Assembly (NCBI RefSeq): GCF_020382885.2
Contig: NC_058511.1
Location: forward strand, 4,991,501 to 5,055,500
Origin: Scatophagus argus
Taxonomy: Eukaryota; Chordata; Actinopteri; Scatophagidae
Length of the DNA: 64,000 nt
Reading direction: 5' to 3'
The first letter of the stretch is position 1. Every line of letters starts with the position of its first letter. The position numbers and the translations under genes were made by a program. Under the pieces are notes generated by a model. That model was not told the origin of the DNA. It made no database searches and worked only from the letters and a program-made list of their open reading frames with translations. Positions 23,019-35,800 of this stretch are shown here, one piece after another.

Positions 23019-26000
23019 TTACTCGGCGGCTGTTCCGACGGCACTGTTCGCTGGCTGGTACGTCGCTGTAGGTCACACACACACACACACAAGTGGAACA
23101 GAAAGTCAGATTGTTTTATGAAATGAAGCTTTCAACAGAACTGATCTTTAATTCCACATTCAAATTATGCACACAAAAATACAATTTTATCACTTCACTC
23201 CAACAACAGTTAGTGGTTTAGATCAGTAAGTTTCTCAGGTTTTGTGATGGTGCAGCTCTGTTTGCACACTAAGAGCGTTTTCACATGCAATTTTTTATTA
23301 TTTTTTAAATGAACCAACCATAGTCCCCTTAAAGTGAACCGAAAAGTGAACCAACAGAAAAGGGATTCGGTTCTTTTTGCTTTCACACTTCAAGTTTGTT
23401 TGAAAGAGGGCCCAATTCCCTTTCTGGTGCTGTTCAGGTCTGATGAGGCCTCAGTCCTCTTTCTGTTCACACTGCAGTTCCTGTGGAGCTGACTTTTACT
23501 GTTTTGGATCATGAGTAACTGTTACTTCAAACAAGATGGCAGCTGCTATATTTTCCTTATCCATGTCGCTGTGGTTTGTTAGATTAGTCCACAGACATAT
23601 AGAAAACCAAAACAGAATCGTTCAGGTTTCATTTGAGCACAAACAGGACCACACCTCCTTGTCCTCCTCCTCCACTCAGTCTTACTTTTCTCTGTGAACT
23701 TTCGGTAGCACTTGAGGAGCACGATGAGCACCGCTGCCTCAATCAGCTCAAAGACTCCGTAGACCAGGGGGAAGAGAAACAGAGGGCCTATAATCTCAAT
23801 GGGAAAGGCCAACTTCAAAATCGCGGTGCACACCTGGATGTTCTGGCAGCCCGTTTCCATAGCAATGGTCCTCCGTTCCCTGGAGATGGGAAGACATATT
23901 CATTAGTCATGGACACATAAAGCAAATGCTAACCGGATAACCTTGACTTACGCTTGGTTGAGTTTGAAGAGCAAAGGGATGAAGTATCCGAAAGCGTAGC
24001 CTATGAGGGGCATGAGAGCACTGATGGCCATGAGGGTAGGAGACAGCACCGCCAGGATGGAGTGTCCAACGCCAATGCTGGCAAAGGTGGTGATCAGCAA
24101 AACGGCGGTTAGCATTGTAGCGACACCAACCTGAGAAGAGCAGAGGGATGAAACCAATCAGACTTCATTTGAATTCTGTGTTCATGCATTCAATCGGTGT
24201 AGCCCTCATATACTGTGACACGAAGTTACGAGAATGCGGAAGATAAATTAAGATAATTAAAACATAAGGCAAAATCCTGGTATGTAAATGCCCTAAAACT
24301 TTGCAACTACGGCAAATATATGTATGTTCATAGATAAAATAATGAATATTTAAGTAAAGCAATTATTGGGAAGTTTAAGACCAAATTTCTAATATGGCCA
24401 AAAACGGATTCGTTTCAAGGAGATGCTGTGTTTTTTTGTGTTGCAGATGTCAGGTGCGCTAAAATTCAGCAAATCTGCAGCTTTCGACAAGCTGGAACCT
24501 CAAGGAGTTGAGCATATTTACTTTCATTATTATAGTCATTAACCCTGCTGCCTGTTCATTTTGTTTTACGAACTGTCAACAGCTTCAGCTCAGCGGTGAC
24601 CCTTGACCCTCTGACGCTGCACCTACCTTTTTGAGGGTCTTGGTGTACTGTGGCCTGTAGTGGCCGATGATCGTGCCGAAACTGCATGGGATGATGACCA
24701 TGAAAAGCGATGCAATGATTTTGACGTAGGGCACGGAGTTCTGCAGGTGAGGGAAGCCCTGACAGTAGATGAAGAGCAGCAGAGGCATCATGCCCAGAGC
24801 CAGCAAGGTGGAGCAGCAAGTCATCAAAATGCTGAGGGGAAACACAGGTGATGACTGGAAACAACTAAAAATGACTGGCCCCAGAGGACCATTCTCACTT
24901 TTGGTTGAGGAAATGATTTCTGCACAAGATTCATTCTGCTAAATGACTGTTTCCTCAAAAGCTGTATAGACTCAACCTCAGATTTTAAGCCAGCATGGAA
25001 GGAAAAGGCCCTTAAGGTGCTCAAACAGACATTTGAACAGCTACACTTCTGCACAAACCCGCTCGTAGTAAGACAGTTTTAACAGAGGGGTCAAGAACAA
25101 ACTTTATTATGTGCCCTATTATTTATTCATTTATTTTGGTGCTCCTTAATCATTGAGAGGTCGGACTTTTACTTGACAGCATCCTGTTGAGAGGTGTAAT
25201 GAACATTGTGGCCCCCAGGGGCTGCAGGTGGGACATCCTAAAGGCCCCTTGAATATTTTCTCTGCAGTGGCAGTAGACAATCTTCTATCCACAAGATGAG
25301 ATCTACTCCCACCCCGATAAGACACTTCAATAATGCACACTGTTTCAAAAGAGGCCTTTCTGTAACAGAAAAGCACCAAAAACAATTTAAAAAGCCGACT
25401 GACTATTGAATCAAGCTTTTGGTTGACTGCAAACATTCGTGTGTGATAACACCTCGATGTTAGATGATTTTCATGCATTAGTATAAGAATAAATGGAGTT
25501 TACAGTGCAGTTTCAGTGTGGACGATTGTGTGTACCTGAGGTTCATGTCTCCCCGGAGAAGCAGGGTGAGGACGTTGGAGAGGCTTCCTCCAGGACAGCA
25601 GCCACAGATCAGGATCACCGTGGCTGTGATTTTAGACAGCTGGAAAGCCTGCGGCGTGAGAGGGTAACGTGGTCATACAGAGCGCCGCCAGTGTCGGTTC
25701 CTGATAACAAAGTCTCATGGTGACACCAGAGCTGATCTGCAGGGACCTTTCACACAGTCTTTTAATATCACCGTTTCCATTTTGTCCATTTCATTTCTAT
25801 GTTTATGCAACTTCACTGCTTAAGCATTAAGCATTAAGAAGACTGCTTATCAGTCGCCACCCAGTGTAATGCACCACTTTGCTTAAGGTGACGTAATCAG
25901 AAGATCATGACGATGTGATGAGGGACTACTTAGTAACTGCTCAGTTTCACTCAGTAACAGTAACTAGTGTTTAAGTCATTAATAATGGATGACTCGTTCA

Positions 26001-26919
26001 GAGTTTATCAGGAAACCGCCCCCCCCATGAGCTACTCTATAAATTTGCTTAGAAGTTCCTCATTAGCTAATGGTTAACTAACAGTTTGTTCCAAATATGT
26101 TCTCTGCTAACTGCTCACAGTTTTGTGTGTAAAGTTTTGGGGTTTTTTTTCTAAACATGACGTTTGCAGCTAATATTTCATTATATTAATAACAAAAACA
26201 AATTCAGTTTAACGCTGAAATAAAACAGAAGGTGTGAGAGTCTTTGTGACAGAGTGAAACAGTTTATTAATTATCAAATTAGTTGGAGATGATAAATCAA
26301 CAAATCATTCCAGCTCCATTTAAGCTTACCTTTGCTGTTTGCCCGACAAAGAGAATTTGGTTGATACACCAATCACAACCTTGTAAGAAACTGCAAAGCT
26401 CAGTACTATATTCCAAAGCATTAAATCAGTTTATGGAGGTACATCACTTTAGACTGCAGGAGGCCTCACGTGCTTTCCTCTATAGTACATTAAAATGTTT
26501 ATTATCTTTAGTTAAAAATAAACACCAACCTTAGCCAAGCCAAAGGCCGTCAGAGGCATGACGCCATACTGGGCCAGCAGGGCTGTCACCACCCCTTTAG
26601 GTTTCACTATATGAAGCTGGAAAGAAAGAAAACATGATAGAGAGAAACCTTCTACACCCTCCCTAAACACAGACAACGACCTTTAAACAGGTGGATTTTC
26701 GCCTGAACTCACCTTGATCTGGGATATCTTGATGGTGCATCCCATTGAAACCATGGTTATGATTATGGAGACTATTAAAGTCACATTGATAGCTTTGTTC
26801 ATCGCTGGTGACATTCGGATCGTGTGAACAGAGGTGGCGTTAGCATCCGTCACGTTGAACAAGAAGCTTTCATTTTGCCACAGAGGTGGATCAGACAAGA
26901 AATCTGCTGTGGGGTCCAT
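23019..26919 (-). CDS. slc10a1: SLC10A1 (NTCP), Na+/taurocholate cotransporter
   Basis: In transcript order the coding exons are 26919-26713, 26616-26530, 25648-25536, 24831-24627, 24130-23952, 23879-23686 and 23065-23019. Together they give 1032 nt and 343 aa (human 349), with all phases consistent. The start is MDPTADF. An earlier in-frame ATG at 26976 lies before a good acceptor tract and is disfavoured. The N-terminus has NxS/T glycosylation sites, then about nine to ten hydrophobic helices. Sodium-site residues known for the family are present: AQYGVMPLT (Q85), GGSLSNV (S122, N123), LMTCCS (T140) and METGCQN (E272, Q276). It takes up conjugated bile acids across the hepatocyte basolateral membrane. 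The gene is tail to tail with SRSF5, as in human. SLC10A2 is the main alternative, but synteny favours A1. The last 16 codons come from a small exon inferred from splice sites. If that intron is retained, the protein would end at 23579 with an Arg-rich tail. Confidence 0.92.
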
Positions 26920-28537
26920 GCTGCCACGCGTCCTGAGCCGTAATCTTACAACACAAACAGGCACAAACACGGACACAAACTAAGACCAGCAAGAATTTTG
27001 TAACTGAAAGTCCACAAGTGCTGTGACAATGACGCTAACATGTTTCACTTTCTCGCCCATCAAGTCATGCACAACACATCAGCTGCTCTTTGTGATCATG
27101 CAGTCAAGAGTTGGGCAACCAGAATGAAGTCCTCCAGATGGACAGCAGAGCAGACTTCGACAGTATCTTCATTAGTGACAGACTGAGGGCACATAATGTT
27201 TTTTCTTGCACTTGAAGGACAAGAGTCAGGCAGCTTGCTGAAGAAAATCTCTGACAGAAGTTTTACACAGGAAGTACAGGTGGAAACGCCAGTGCATCTC
27301 TGCATGGAGTCATGAGGACACACATGCCTAACACGCAGCAGTGGAATGTAACTACATACATTTACCTAATTTAATTAAAAGTATTCATCTAAACACCGAG
27401 TTGCTGTACTTCACTTGTGTATTGCAGTTTTGTGCAACCATACTTCTGCTCCAGTAAACCTCAGAGACAAATATTGAACTTTTTACTCAACTAATTTACT
27501 GCTGGTTTGTGTTTCTTTATGGGCTGGGTTCAGGAAAATCCTGCTTCTTCTTAGACTAAACAAACAATTAAAAAAACCCTCTTTGGTTTGCATAAAAACT
27601 GAATATATGAGGTTCTGACAGGACAGCAACACTACAAGCAAATGAAGCACATTTAACTAAAAGATTAAAAGATAAAACATAACTGTAGCAGAGATTTGGA
27701 CATTTTAAGGCTAAATTCTAGAGGCTAAAAAAAAACTCAAATCATTTATACTTCTTGTATTTTTTTAATTTTAATTTTAAAATGAGGCTACCAAGGGTGT
27801 GAATGAACCAACAGCTGGATTCTGTGATAAGTGATATGTGATCTTAGCACAATTTGCAAAGTTAAAATAATAAATCCATCTGCTGATGTAAAATCGGAGG
27901 AAGCGATACTATAATTGATCTGTGTGGATATGCATCATTTGACAATCATAGCAGCTCAGCGCAGGCATTTCCCTGATTAACAGGTCAAAAATAGTTAAAA
28001 TGCTGTACTTTGTCAGTCAGAAGCCCTGAATCATTACGATACTGTACATAACGACTCCTTTTCATCCTGTGAGGTATTTTTCAAAAAGTCAGCATGTATA
28101 TGTGAAGCAAATCACTTAAATCTGGCTAATGTCTGAAAGCCTGAGGAAAAATGTACATTTTTTTGCTTTTGTGCTTCGATGCCAAGCGAACCTCCATCTC
28201 CAGAGCTGACAACCACATCCTCCCTGCCGGCTTGCTCACATGCTGTGTGCAGACAAATTGCCTTCACAGAATTTTTCACATGCATTTTGCGCTCAGGAAA
28301 AGAAACACACAATGGAAGCGATAAAAATTAAATAAATAAGTCGATGACATACAGACTTGTTCAGAATGAACAGAAATACTACACTGACTACATTCTGAAA
28401 GTCACATCTGCACACATGTTCTTAAAGGTCAGCTTGTAGAAAAACAGAAGATTCCCAGAAATCAAACACTCATCTCTGCCTGAGGAGTCAAAATCAAGAC
28501 AGATCTGTTGGTGGATATGGTTCATATATTGTGTTAC

Positions 28538-28681
28538 CTGTTGGGTCAGAGCTTCCTCCACTGATTTCACCTCTTCTCTCTGAAGCAAAATCTGCTCCTT
28601 GTGTTTTGTTGTTTTGTCACTCTTCTTTTTGTCAGTCACAGTTGTCACCTGGTTGTGCTGCAGGCTGGATAAAGGTGCCAT
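28538..28681 (-). other. Unassigned 48-codon open exon-like frame
   Basis: From ATG 28681 (minus) the frame reads MAPLSSLQHNQ and then a Lys/Glu-rich, coiled-coil-like stretch ending VEEALTQQ. An in-frame CAG|gtaaca donor follows at 28537, and the frame otherwise stays open to 28388. I do not recognise it. No partner exon was found before SLC10A1 on the same strand. It may be chance or a lineage-specific first exon. Confidence 0.15.
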
Positions 28682-29419
28682 CTAGTGCACAGTTGGCTTT
28701 TGCAGCCTGAGAGTCACATGAGGGAGACCTGCAGCTCGAGGACTCCTCAGATCGAATTTAAGTCATGCAGAATATTGTATTTTTCGTATTATTTTACAAA
28801 TACATCTGTTTTTTCTGACTCAGGTCTGGTCGGGACTGACACGATTTCAATAAATCTTCCCAAGCGTGAGGCAGACTATGGGGCACAATTTTGCTGTTTT
28901 TTTTTTAGATTTTAAAAACATTGATTTTTTTTTAAAAAAAAGCAAAAAAAAAAAACAACAAAAAAACAACAAAAAAACCACCCACATATTTAACATGAGA
29001 GACAGTGCAAATACAAAATGCAACAATGCAATAACAGTATAGACAAGACAATGAACACAGTGTGGTACAATACACTACAAAACAACACAATATGGACAAT
29101 AGGCAGTGCGGAGTGAACTGTATGACGTCAAAGTGACAGTATGGTTAAATAAAATCACAGTACAGATAACTAACTACTGTAGAAAACTGTTGGATGCAAC
29201 AAGCATACAGCAATTTTGCTTTAACCTGCTGCCTAACCAATATGGTGGCTGAGTTTAGGAGATACTATTTACAGAAAAATCCTCTGCTTTTAGTTAAAAA
29301 ATTAGTGAACCTCAAGTAGAATTATGCTGCCCAAAAATGGTCTGAGAAGTTGCCAAAAGGACAGCATTAAAAACACAAACACATTAGGAATCTAAAGTGT
29401 GGTTTTTCTGCTCTAAGTG

Positions 29420-29420
<1 letters not shown>

Positions 29421-29452
<32 letters not shown>
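29421..29452. repeat. (GT)n microsatellite
   Basis: About 15 GT units. Confidence 0.9.
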
Positions 29453-29455
<3 letters not shown>

Positions 29456-32264
29456 CATCAGGCTTGTTGCTTACTGTATTCTGGCTAGTCTGCAGATTAG
29501 CTTTCGCCAAGTACAAACTGCACATGATCACAAATTAAGCACAGTTCACAGATTGTTAGCCTAAAGCTCGTGCCAAGATTCCTGATCGCTTTCATTCGCT
29601 GCGGATTTCTGCTGTTTCTGACAAGGCTGCAAAACCCTCAGCAAATGAAACTCCTCAGGCCTGCAACTCTGTGCTTACTGCATGCAACATAGTTATGGCA
29701 CACAGCTATGACACAGGCTATTCGATGAAAAGACTGTAGAGCGGCTTAGCTAAGCTGAAAGCAAGAATATAAACTGAAATGTGGGGTTATAAATTGGCGT
29801 GTGGCTGATCTTTGGTATACTTATTGTCACAATAACCAACAGACTGTAATGGCTATAGGCCACAGTCCGTATATCATTGAGAATGTGCAATAAAAGGTCG
29901 TTAACCAGCCAGAAAAGCAGAGAAGACGTGGATCAAAGCTTGGTAAACACTGCAGCGGACCAACATACTGTTAGGTGTACAAACAGAAAGAAAAGTAAGC
30001 ATGGTCACGCCTGAAACAGTCAGAAAGGAGTGCAGCCTCCGCGTGACGAGCCTGACAGGATGTAGGCGGCAGGAGGGAGCGCTGTGAGGGAGGCGGACCA
30101 GCAGTGACTGACATCTGCTAAAACAAAGTCAGTAAATCTCAAAGGGATCCATAGTGGAAATACTACACTGACTACATTCTGATTGACTTGTCGGGCGAAT
30201 AATCGTGATGAGTCATAAAGTTAAACATGTCAATAAGTCTCTGACAGAGTGAGACAATAAACCCCGGCTTTGTCATCCTCTGCTGCAACAAAGGAATAAA
30301 GATTAGCTGGTGTAAACCCGTCCAACAATGTTGAACTGTAACACGTCATCAGTAACGCTCTTCAAGTGTGGAGTTTAACGTTTAAAATCACCAGGGAAAA
30401 GCATCAAGGCCACACCACAGAAATACAATAGTTTATGATCCAGGCCTTTTGGTTTGGGGCTGATTTGAAACTCCACACAAAACCTCACAATGTTGTACAA
30501 ATCCAGCACTGAATTTAACCACGGCTGCATTTTCATTTCATTTCTAATGTGTGATGTGTGAAATAATGTTGAGTAGGTGCTTTTAGAAGCTTTCATTTTG
30601 CCTCCTGAGAATATTCTGTACTACTGTAAATTAACAGGTAACATACTGTAGTTTACACCTCTTTAAATCCTGTAGTCATACAAGGCAAAAATGGTGAATG
30701 ATGACCCACAACATCAGATATTTCAGTCACTTGCAAGACCTCGTGTGTTTTCAAATATCAACACTTCACATTTAATTGACAAAATTGCATTTGAATCTAC
30801 ATTCTGCTCACTGAAAGCACTGTTCATGTGGACAGAGTATCCACTCTAACCTTAATCTGATAGGATATCTGACAGTGCAGCCCCTTCCTTCTCTTTCATA
30901 AGTCATGCACTGACAACAATGGCAAGAACAAGTGTAGTCCAGTGTTGTCTACAATATGCTGGAAGCGGACAAAAGGAGGGCATTTTAATGGTACAACAGG
31001 CCGACCCTGTGAGGACGCTGGGGGGAGGGGAGGATCAACCTCTCTAGCCATGATTACAGACCAGTGCTTCACATACCTGGATTTTTACTACTTCTCCCTC
31101 CTCCAGCCCCAGCCACAGCTAATCAATGCCTGAGCTCCCTGCAGCCTGAATGCTATGGGCTGAAAAGAAGCTAAAACACTTCATAATTCAGCTGAGGCCC
31201 CCGGGGAGAATAGCATGAAGGGCGTGGCAAGAAGGCAGATATGGAAAAATCTTTCTGTTTCTGTGAGCTCTACCTCATTATCATATATTCTTCTGCAACA
31301 TCATCCATCCCCAGAGGTGATTTAAATGTGATTGTGGTGCACAAATACACCTAGATGCTTTCTTAATGTCATCAGTGAAGACGGAGAGGGCTTCACTGCA
31401 GCAGATGCATTATTAAAGCCTGACCTTACTGGGGTGTCATCCTTTACGTAGGCTATACTGTTACGCGCCATATGCCTGGGTGACCCTGTTTGGCTCTGCT
31501 GCTGTGGGAAACAGTAGTAGTTTAATTTACATAAAATGGTCGAGGAGGGTAAAATTACCATGATGAATATATATATATATAGCTGTAAGACAGAAAGTGT
31601 GAGGCAGGCTGGCAAGAAGGTGGAGGGAAAAGATGGTAGGATGGAGGTCGGTGCAGGTCTGAAGCTGTGTGTCTGCAGGGGAAGGCGATGGAGGGCAGGG
31701 TGTCGCCTGCAGCTGCTGTGGCCTCTTGACCTGCTGGGGGAATGGATGAGGCTGCTCCCAGCTTGTTTCTTTTACACATTTACTGACCCACTGTGCAGCG
31801 CACTATAATCCACAGTGTAAGCTCCTTATCCAAAGCACAATTTTGTGAAAGAGGAAGCACCAGAGCAGACAAGCCCCCACACTACATGACACATTTTCCC
31901 CCCACCATTACTTGTATATAAAATAATCTTTAAGAGATGTGTTGTAGAAAATGAAATGTGAGCTCTGCATCCTAGTGGCTTTGTGCTTGATATTTATTAC
32001 TACAAACAAGTAGTTTTCTGATGATGTTCTTGGTTAAAGATTTTCAGTTTATTATCACTGAAGATGAAGAAAACAAGAAAATATTGACATTGTAGAAACT
32101 GAAACTTTTTAAAATACTCGTCAAATTAATTTTCTATTAGTTAACTAACTAATAGTTTCAGCATAAGAAACGTTATTATAGCAGTAAAGTAATATGAATT
32201 TAGACTATGAGTGAAACATAAAGAGAAATGTAAAAGAAAACGACATACTAGCATGAATCACCTG

Positions 32265-32300
<36 letters not shown>
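32265..32300. repeat. (TG)n microsatellite upstream of MAX
   Basis: About 16 TG units at the edge of the MAX promoter region. Confidence 0.9.
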
Positions 32301-32301
<1 letters not shown>

Positions 32302-32366
32302 GCTGCTGTAACCGGACCCGTGCATGTGTGTGTGAGTTCGTGTTTCTTCAGTGCAATCTTGAAATC

Positions 32367-32880
32367 CACGTGTCTCGGCCATGGCCCCGTTTAGCTCCCC
32401 TGTCATACGAATACGATTTCAACTACAATTCCCATAATGCTTCTGAAGCGAACATACGTTGTGACGTTAAAGCAAGCGAAAGGACTCCTGGACATTGTAG
32501 TTTACGAATAAACATTGCTTGCTATATTAATAATATGTGAATAATGTTTCGATGCGTTCGCATTGAATCGCGCGGCAAATCTATCTTTTTAAAGCTGTCT
32601 ACATTAAAATCTTTCGATAATGTCAGCGTTTCACTGAAAATACACGGAGAAAGCCCAGACCTAAGAAACTACACTTCCCTTGTTGCGCATGCGTGCTGCG
32701 CAGCGGTAGCTCCGTGTCTGTGCGGCGTAGTCACGTGGAGACGGTTGAGTCCACCTCGGGTCTGTCCACACAGAACGTGAACATTTAGCAGTCTGTCTGT
32801 CGGAGTGCCGCTTGGTGTTAAATTGATTCATGTTGTTTTTTTAGCCACCGTTCCTTTACATTAGACCATTTTATCGAAGA
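32367..32880 (+). promoter_or_regulatory. max: MAX promoter and 5'UTR
   Basis: CpG-rich sequence directly before the MAX ATG. Visible motifs are two canonical E-boxes CACGTG (32367-32372 and 32732-32737), ACTACAATTCCC followed by ATAATGC (32422-32440) and ACTACACTTCCC (32668-32679), both ZNF143/STAF-like, and TGCGCATGCG (32684-32693), NRF1-like. There is no TATA box. The start site is probably between 32700 and 32800. E-boxes are the site bound by MYC/MAX dimers, so feedback is possible. Motif matches are by eye. Confidence 0.6.
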
Positions 32881-35800
32881 ATGAGCGATAACGATGATAT
32901 CGAAGTCGATAGTGACGTGAGTATGGACACTTTAAGCTTTTTAAAAATGTTATTTTCCTAGCTGGCGATTTAGCTGAACTAGCGGCTCAGCTAGCGTTAG
33001 CTCCCAGTAAGCTCGCTAGTTTTGCTTTTTCTATCTGTTAAGCATTTCTTGTCGGGATTCTTGTTAATTGTTAGGCAGCACTAACCTTTCTTGCTTCAGA
33101 ACTTTGATAATCTGCTAAAATATTTTACTCTCTAGTGACCTCAGCCAAAAAGTAAGATTTGCTAAGCAATTATGGCTACAATTGTACTTTTTGTTCTGTT
33201 TCTTTGCAGGAAGACTCACCGAGATATCACTCTGTGGTGCGTAATGCTGGAGGGATTTGTCCAATGTCGAGAAATGTTTCACTGTTGTTGCAAATTTGAT
33301 TTATTCATCTCACTCTGCCTGTTTTTTTTGGTATTTAAATCGATTGGTAAGGTTATTTTGTGGTGGTTGATGTTACCCGAAACAGAATGTGAAAGTGCTG
33401 CTTTGTTGCCTTGTTTATCAACTACATTTATGTTGCAAACTAATCCTGGTACGCGGCGGTTTTCGGTCGTTTTCTGCAGCAGTTGAACTGTAGTGTTTTC
33501 CAAATAGTGTTTGATTGTGCTTCGGCATCAGCGTTAGTAAGTGCACTGCAGGGTATCCCCATCCTGTGTGTTCGCGGCCATAGGGAGACGGTGACACGAC
33601 ATCTATATTTAGACCAAAGCTTTATCCGGCTACAGTGGCTTTTTGTTGCAATGTTTATTATTTTTCCGCTTAATACAAAGCGTTGTGTACTCAGTGGCAG
33701 CCAGCCAGCCAGCCAGCCAGTCGCTCCGAGTCGTTTTCCCCCGGCGGTTCGCCTCACACCGCGGGGATTCCGCTCGTGATCAGGTTTGCAAATCACACAT
33801 CTAGGTCATCTCAGTCAAGAGAAACCGTCTGCGTTTGCGCCACGTTCACCAAGACGCAGAAGGTACGGAGGCTGTTGCATGGTGTGGAGGAGCGGCAGTC
33901 GCGCCCGCATCTCGGACGAGCCTTCGTGTCAGGAAGGGGTGCTGCGGGATGTTTTTCCTGTGTTGCAGCCAGTGATTAGAGCCATCTTCTCTCTACAGGC
34001 CACTGAAGGGCTGGCAAGCCTAAATGAATGACGTATAGCTGCATCGCATACGAGGAAAAAACACCCTGCACGACTTGGTTGATGCACGGGCTGCACGACA
34101 CGACGTCTCACCGCCTGTCACATAAACAGAGTTTTAATGCAGGACGGTATTAAAGAGGGATTAGCGTTGAATTTTTAGAATATGCATTAGTGATAATAAG
34201 CCGTGCCCTCCAATAGACCTCAGGCCTTTCTCTCGTCATCACCATTACTTTTGCCTAAACGCAGTCACGAGTGGGTCCTGTTAGCTGTTTGCCCCCTTTT
34301 TCAGAGTTGCAGACACTTGTTCTTATCTCTGCATATCTCGTGCTGAATGAAGCCTCAGAATCTGCACAAACGGGGACAATTTCAGGAAATGTCTAATTGC
34401 ATTGCAGCAGGCAGCTTACACCGTTACTTGCTACAGCTTGTTAAGACACTGTCAATTATGTAAGCTGCAATTGAAATTGCAGCCCTTGCAGCAGTTTCAC
34501 AAGTGCTCCCTCTTCAAATTGTGATTTTTGATATGGCGGCGATGTATCGTTCAGCCCACACAGGCATGGAAATAAAACTTTAAATCTTTAGCTAATAGTG
34601 GGTAAGTGTGTCTGACTCGGTTTACACGCCCAAGATAGTGGGTTTGTTGTCTGTAGATATGACTGAGTTGGTGAGATAAGAGATCAACTGTGTAGTCTTA
34701 AAATTAGCACCAGACACTGGGATTAAATATGGAACTGAAACCCCAAATTATCAGTTTAGATAGGTGATTAAGTCATTTTTAATTTGAAGGGGCAAAATTG
34801 AATGCCTTTGGGTTTTTGACTGTTGAACTAAATAAGACGTATGTGACCCTTGAGGTTCAGAGAACTTGCGATGGACTTTTCCCACTATTTGCTCACATTT
34901 TATAGACGGCTTTGAGGAGCTCGGGGTTTATTAGTGTTTCCACTGTTATTAGTACAAGAAGGTTTTCCACGTGAACCACCAGCCTGACACGAAATGTAGG
35001 CTTTCATGCAGAGAATGTGAGACAGGCGGTCATCGGTAGCCGAGAAGCTACCAGCTCTTCTACTCGGCACCTGGAGCAGTTATGTAATGTGAATAGAAAG
35101 GAGGGGGTTTAGAAGCTCGGCTGGTATGTCCTCATAGACGGCCAGCAAAAGGTATCAGTTTTATGATGAACTGATAATGGTTGCACGTAGGTAATTGGAC
35201 ACCTGTTTTTCTTCCTGCCTGATGTGTTTAACAACTCAGGTTACATAGAGCATGCAGTGGAAACAGCATCAGAATAAAATATGATTTTGGTGGACATTGT
35301 TATCAGCAAACATTCATACAACAGGCCATTGGCTCCCATAATTCATATGGCATGTAGCTCAGCTTGTTCCTCATCCCTAAATGCCACAGCCCTTGTGCAA
35401 CAGGCCACAGGAGCAGCCATGCCAGCCACACTGATCACAAGACGGGTTGTAGTGATTAATGTGCAGTGAATTTTAATAAGTGTTTTTGTTGTTGTTGTTG
35501 TTGTTGGTTTCGGTTTCATATTTTTGACATTTAGGCTGGTAAGTTGGCCTTGTTGTTGGACTGGGTTATTGTTTTTTCTAGCATTAAATTACAGCTTGTA
35601 TTTGTTGCAGATGTTGGTAACTGAGTCACACTTGACACATCGTTCCTCCCACCGAACACGTGACGCGCTGAACACTTGTCTTAACCTGCGTGTTGTCTCA
35701 CTCGTGGCCACTTTGGTTTTTGTTGTGATCCGTGGACAAAATGAGTCAGATGATGCCGGATCACGTGACTCGTCTCCCATCTGCCTGAGGCCATGCTGTA

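Larger units (their letters stand above)
26920..32366. other. SLC10A1-MAX intergenic stretch, site of a synteny joint
   Basis: No convincing gene. A 5' non-coding SLC10A1 exon may begin just above 26919, after a T-rich tract and AG. An A-rich run lies at 28925-28977, (GT)n at about 29421-29452, and a 26-bp direct repeat at 28373 and 30157. One open frame, 28388-28681 (minus), is discussed separately. In human, SUSD6-SRSF5-SLC10A1 and MAX-FNTB-RAB15 are separate 14q blocks several Mb apart; here they meet in this stretch. Confidence 0.6.

Noticed and set aside
26920-26976. Upstream in-frame ATG extending SLC10A1 by 19 residues
   Set aside because: Falls within a T-rich tract that ends in AG, more likely an acceptor region or 5'UTR; the extension has no counterpart in the family.
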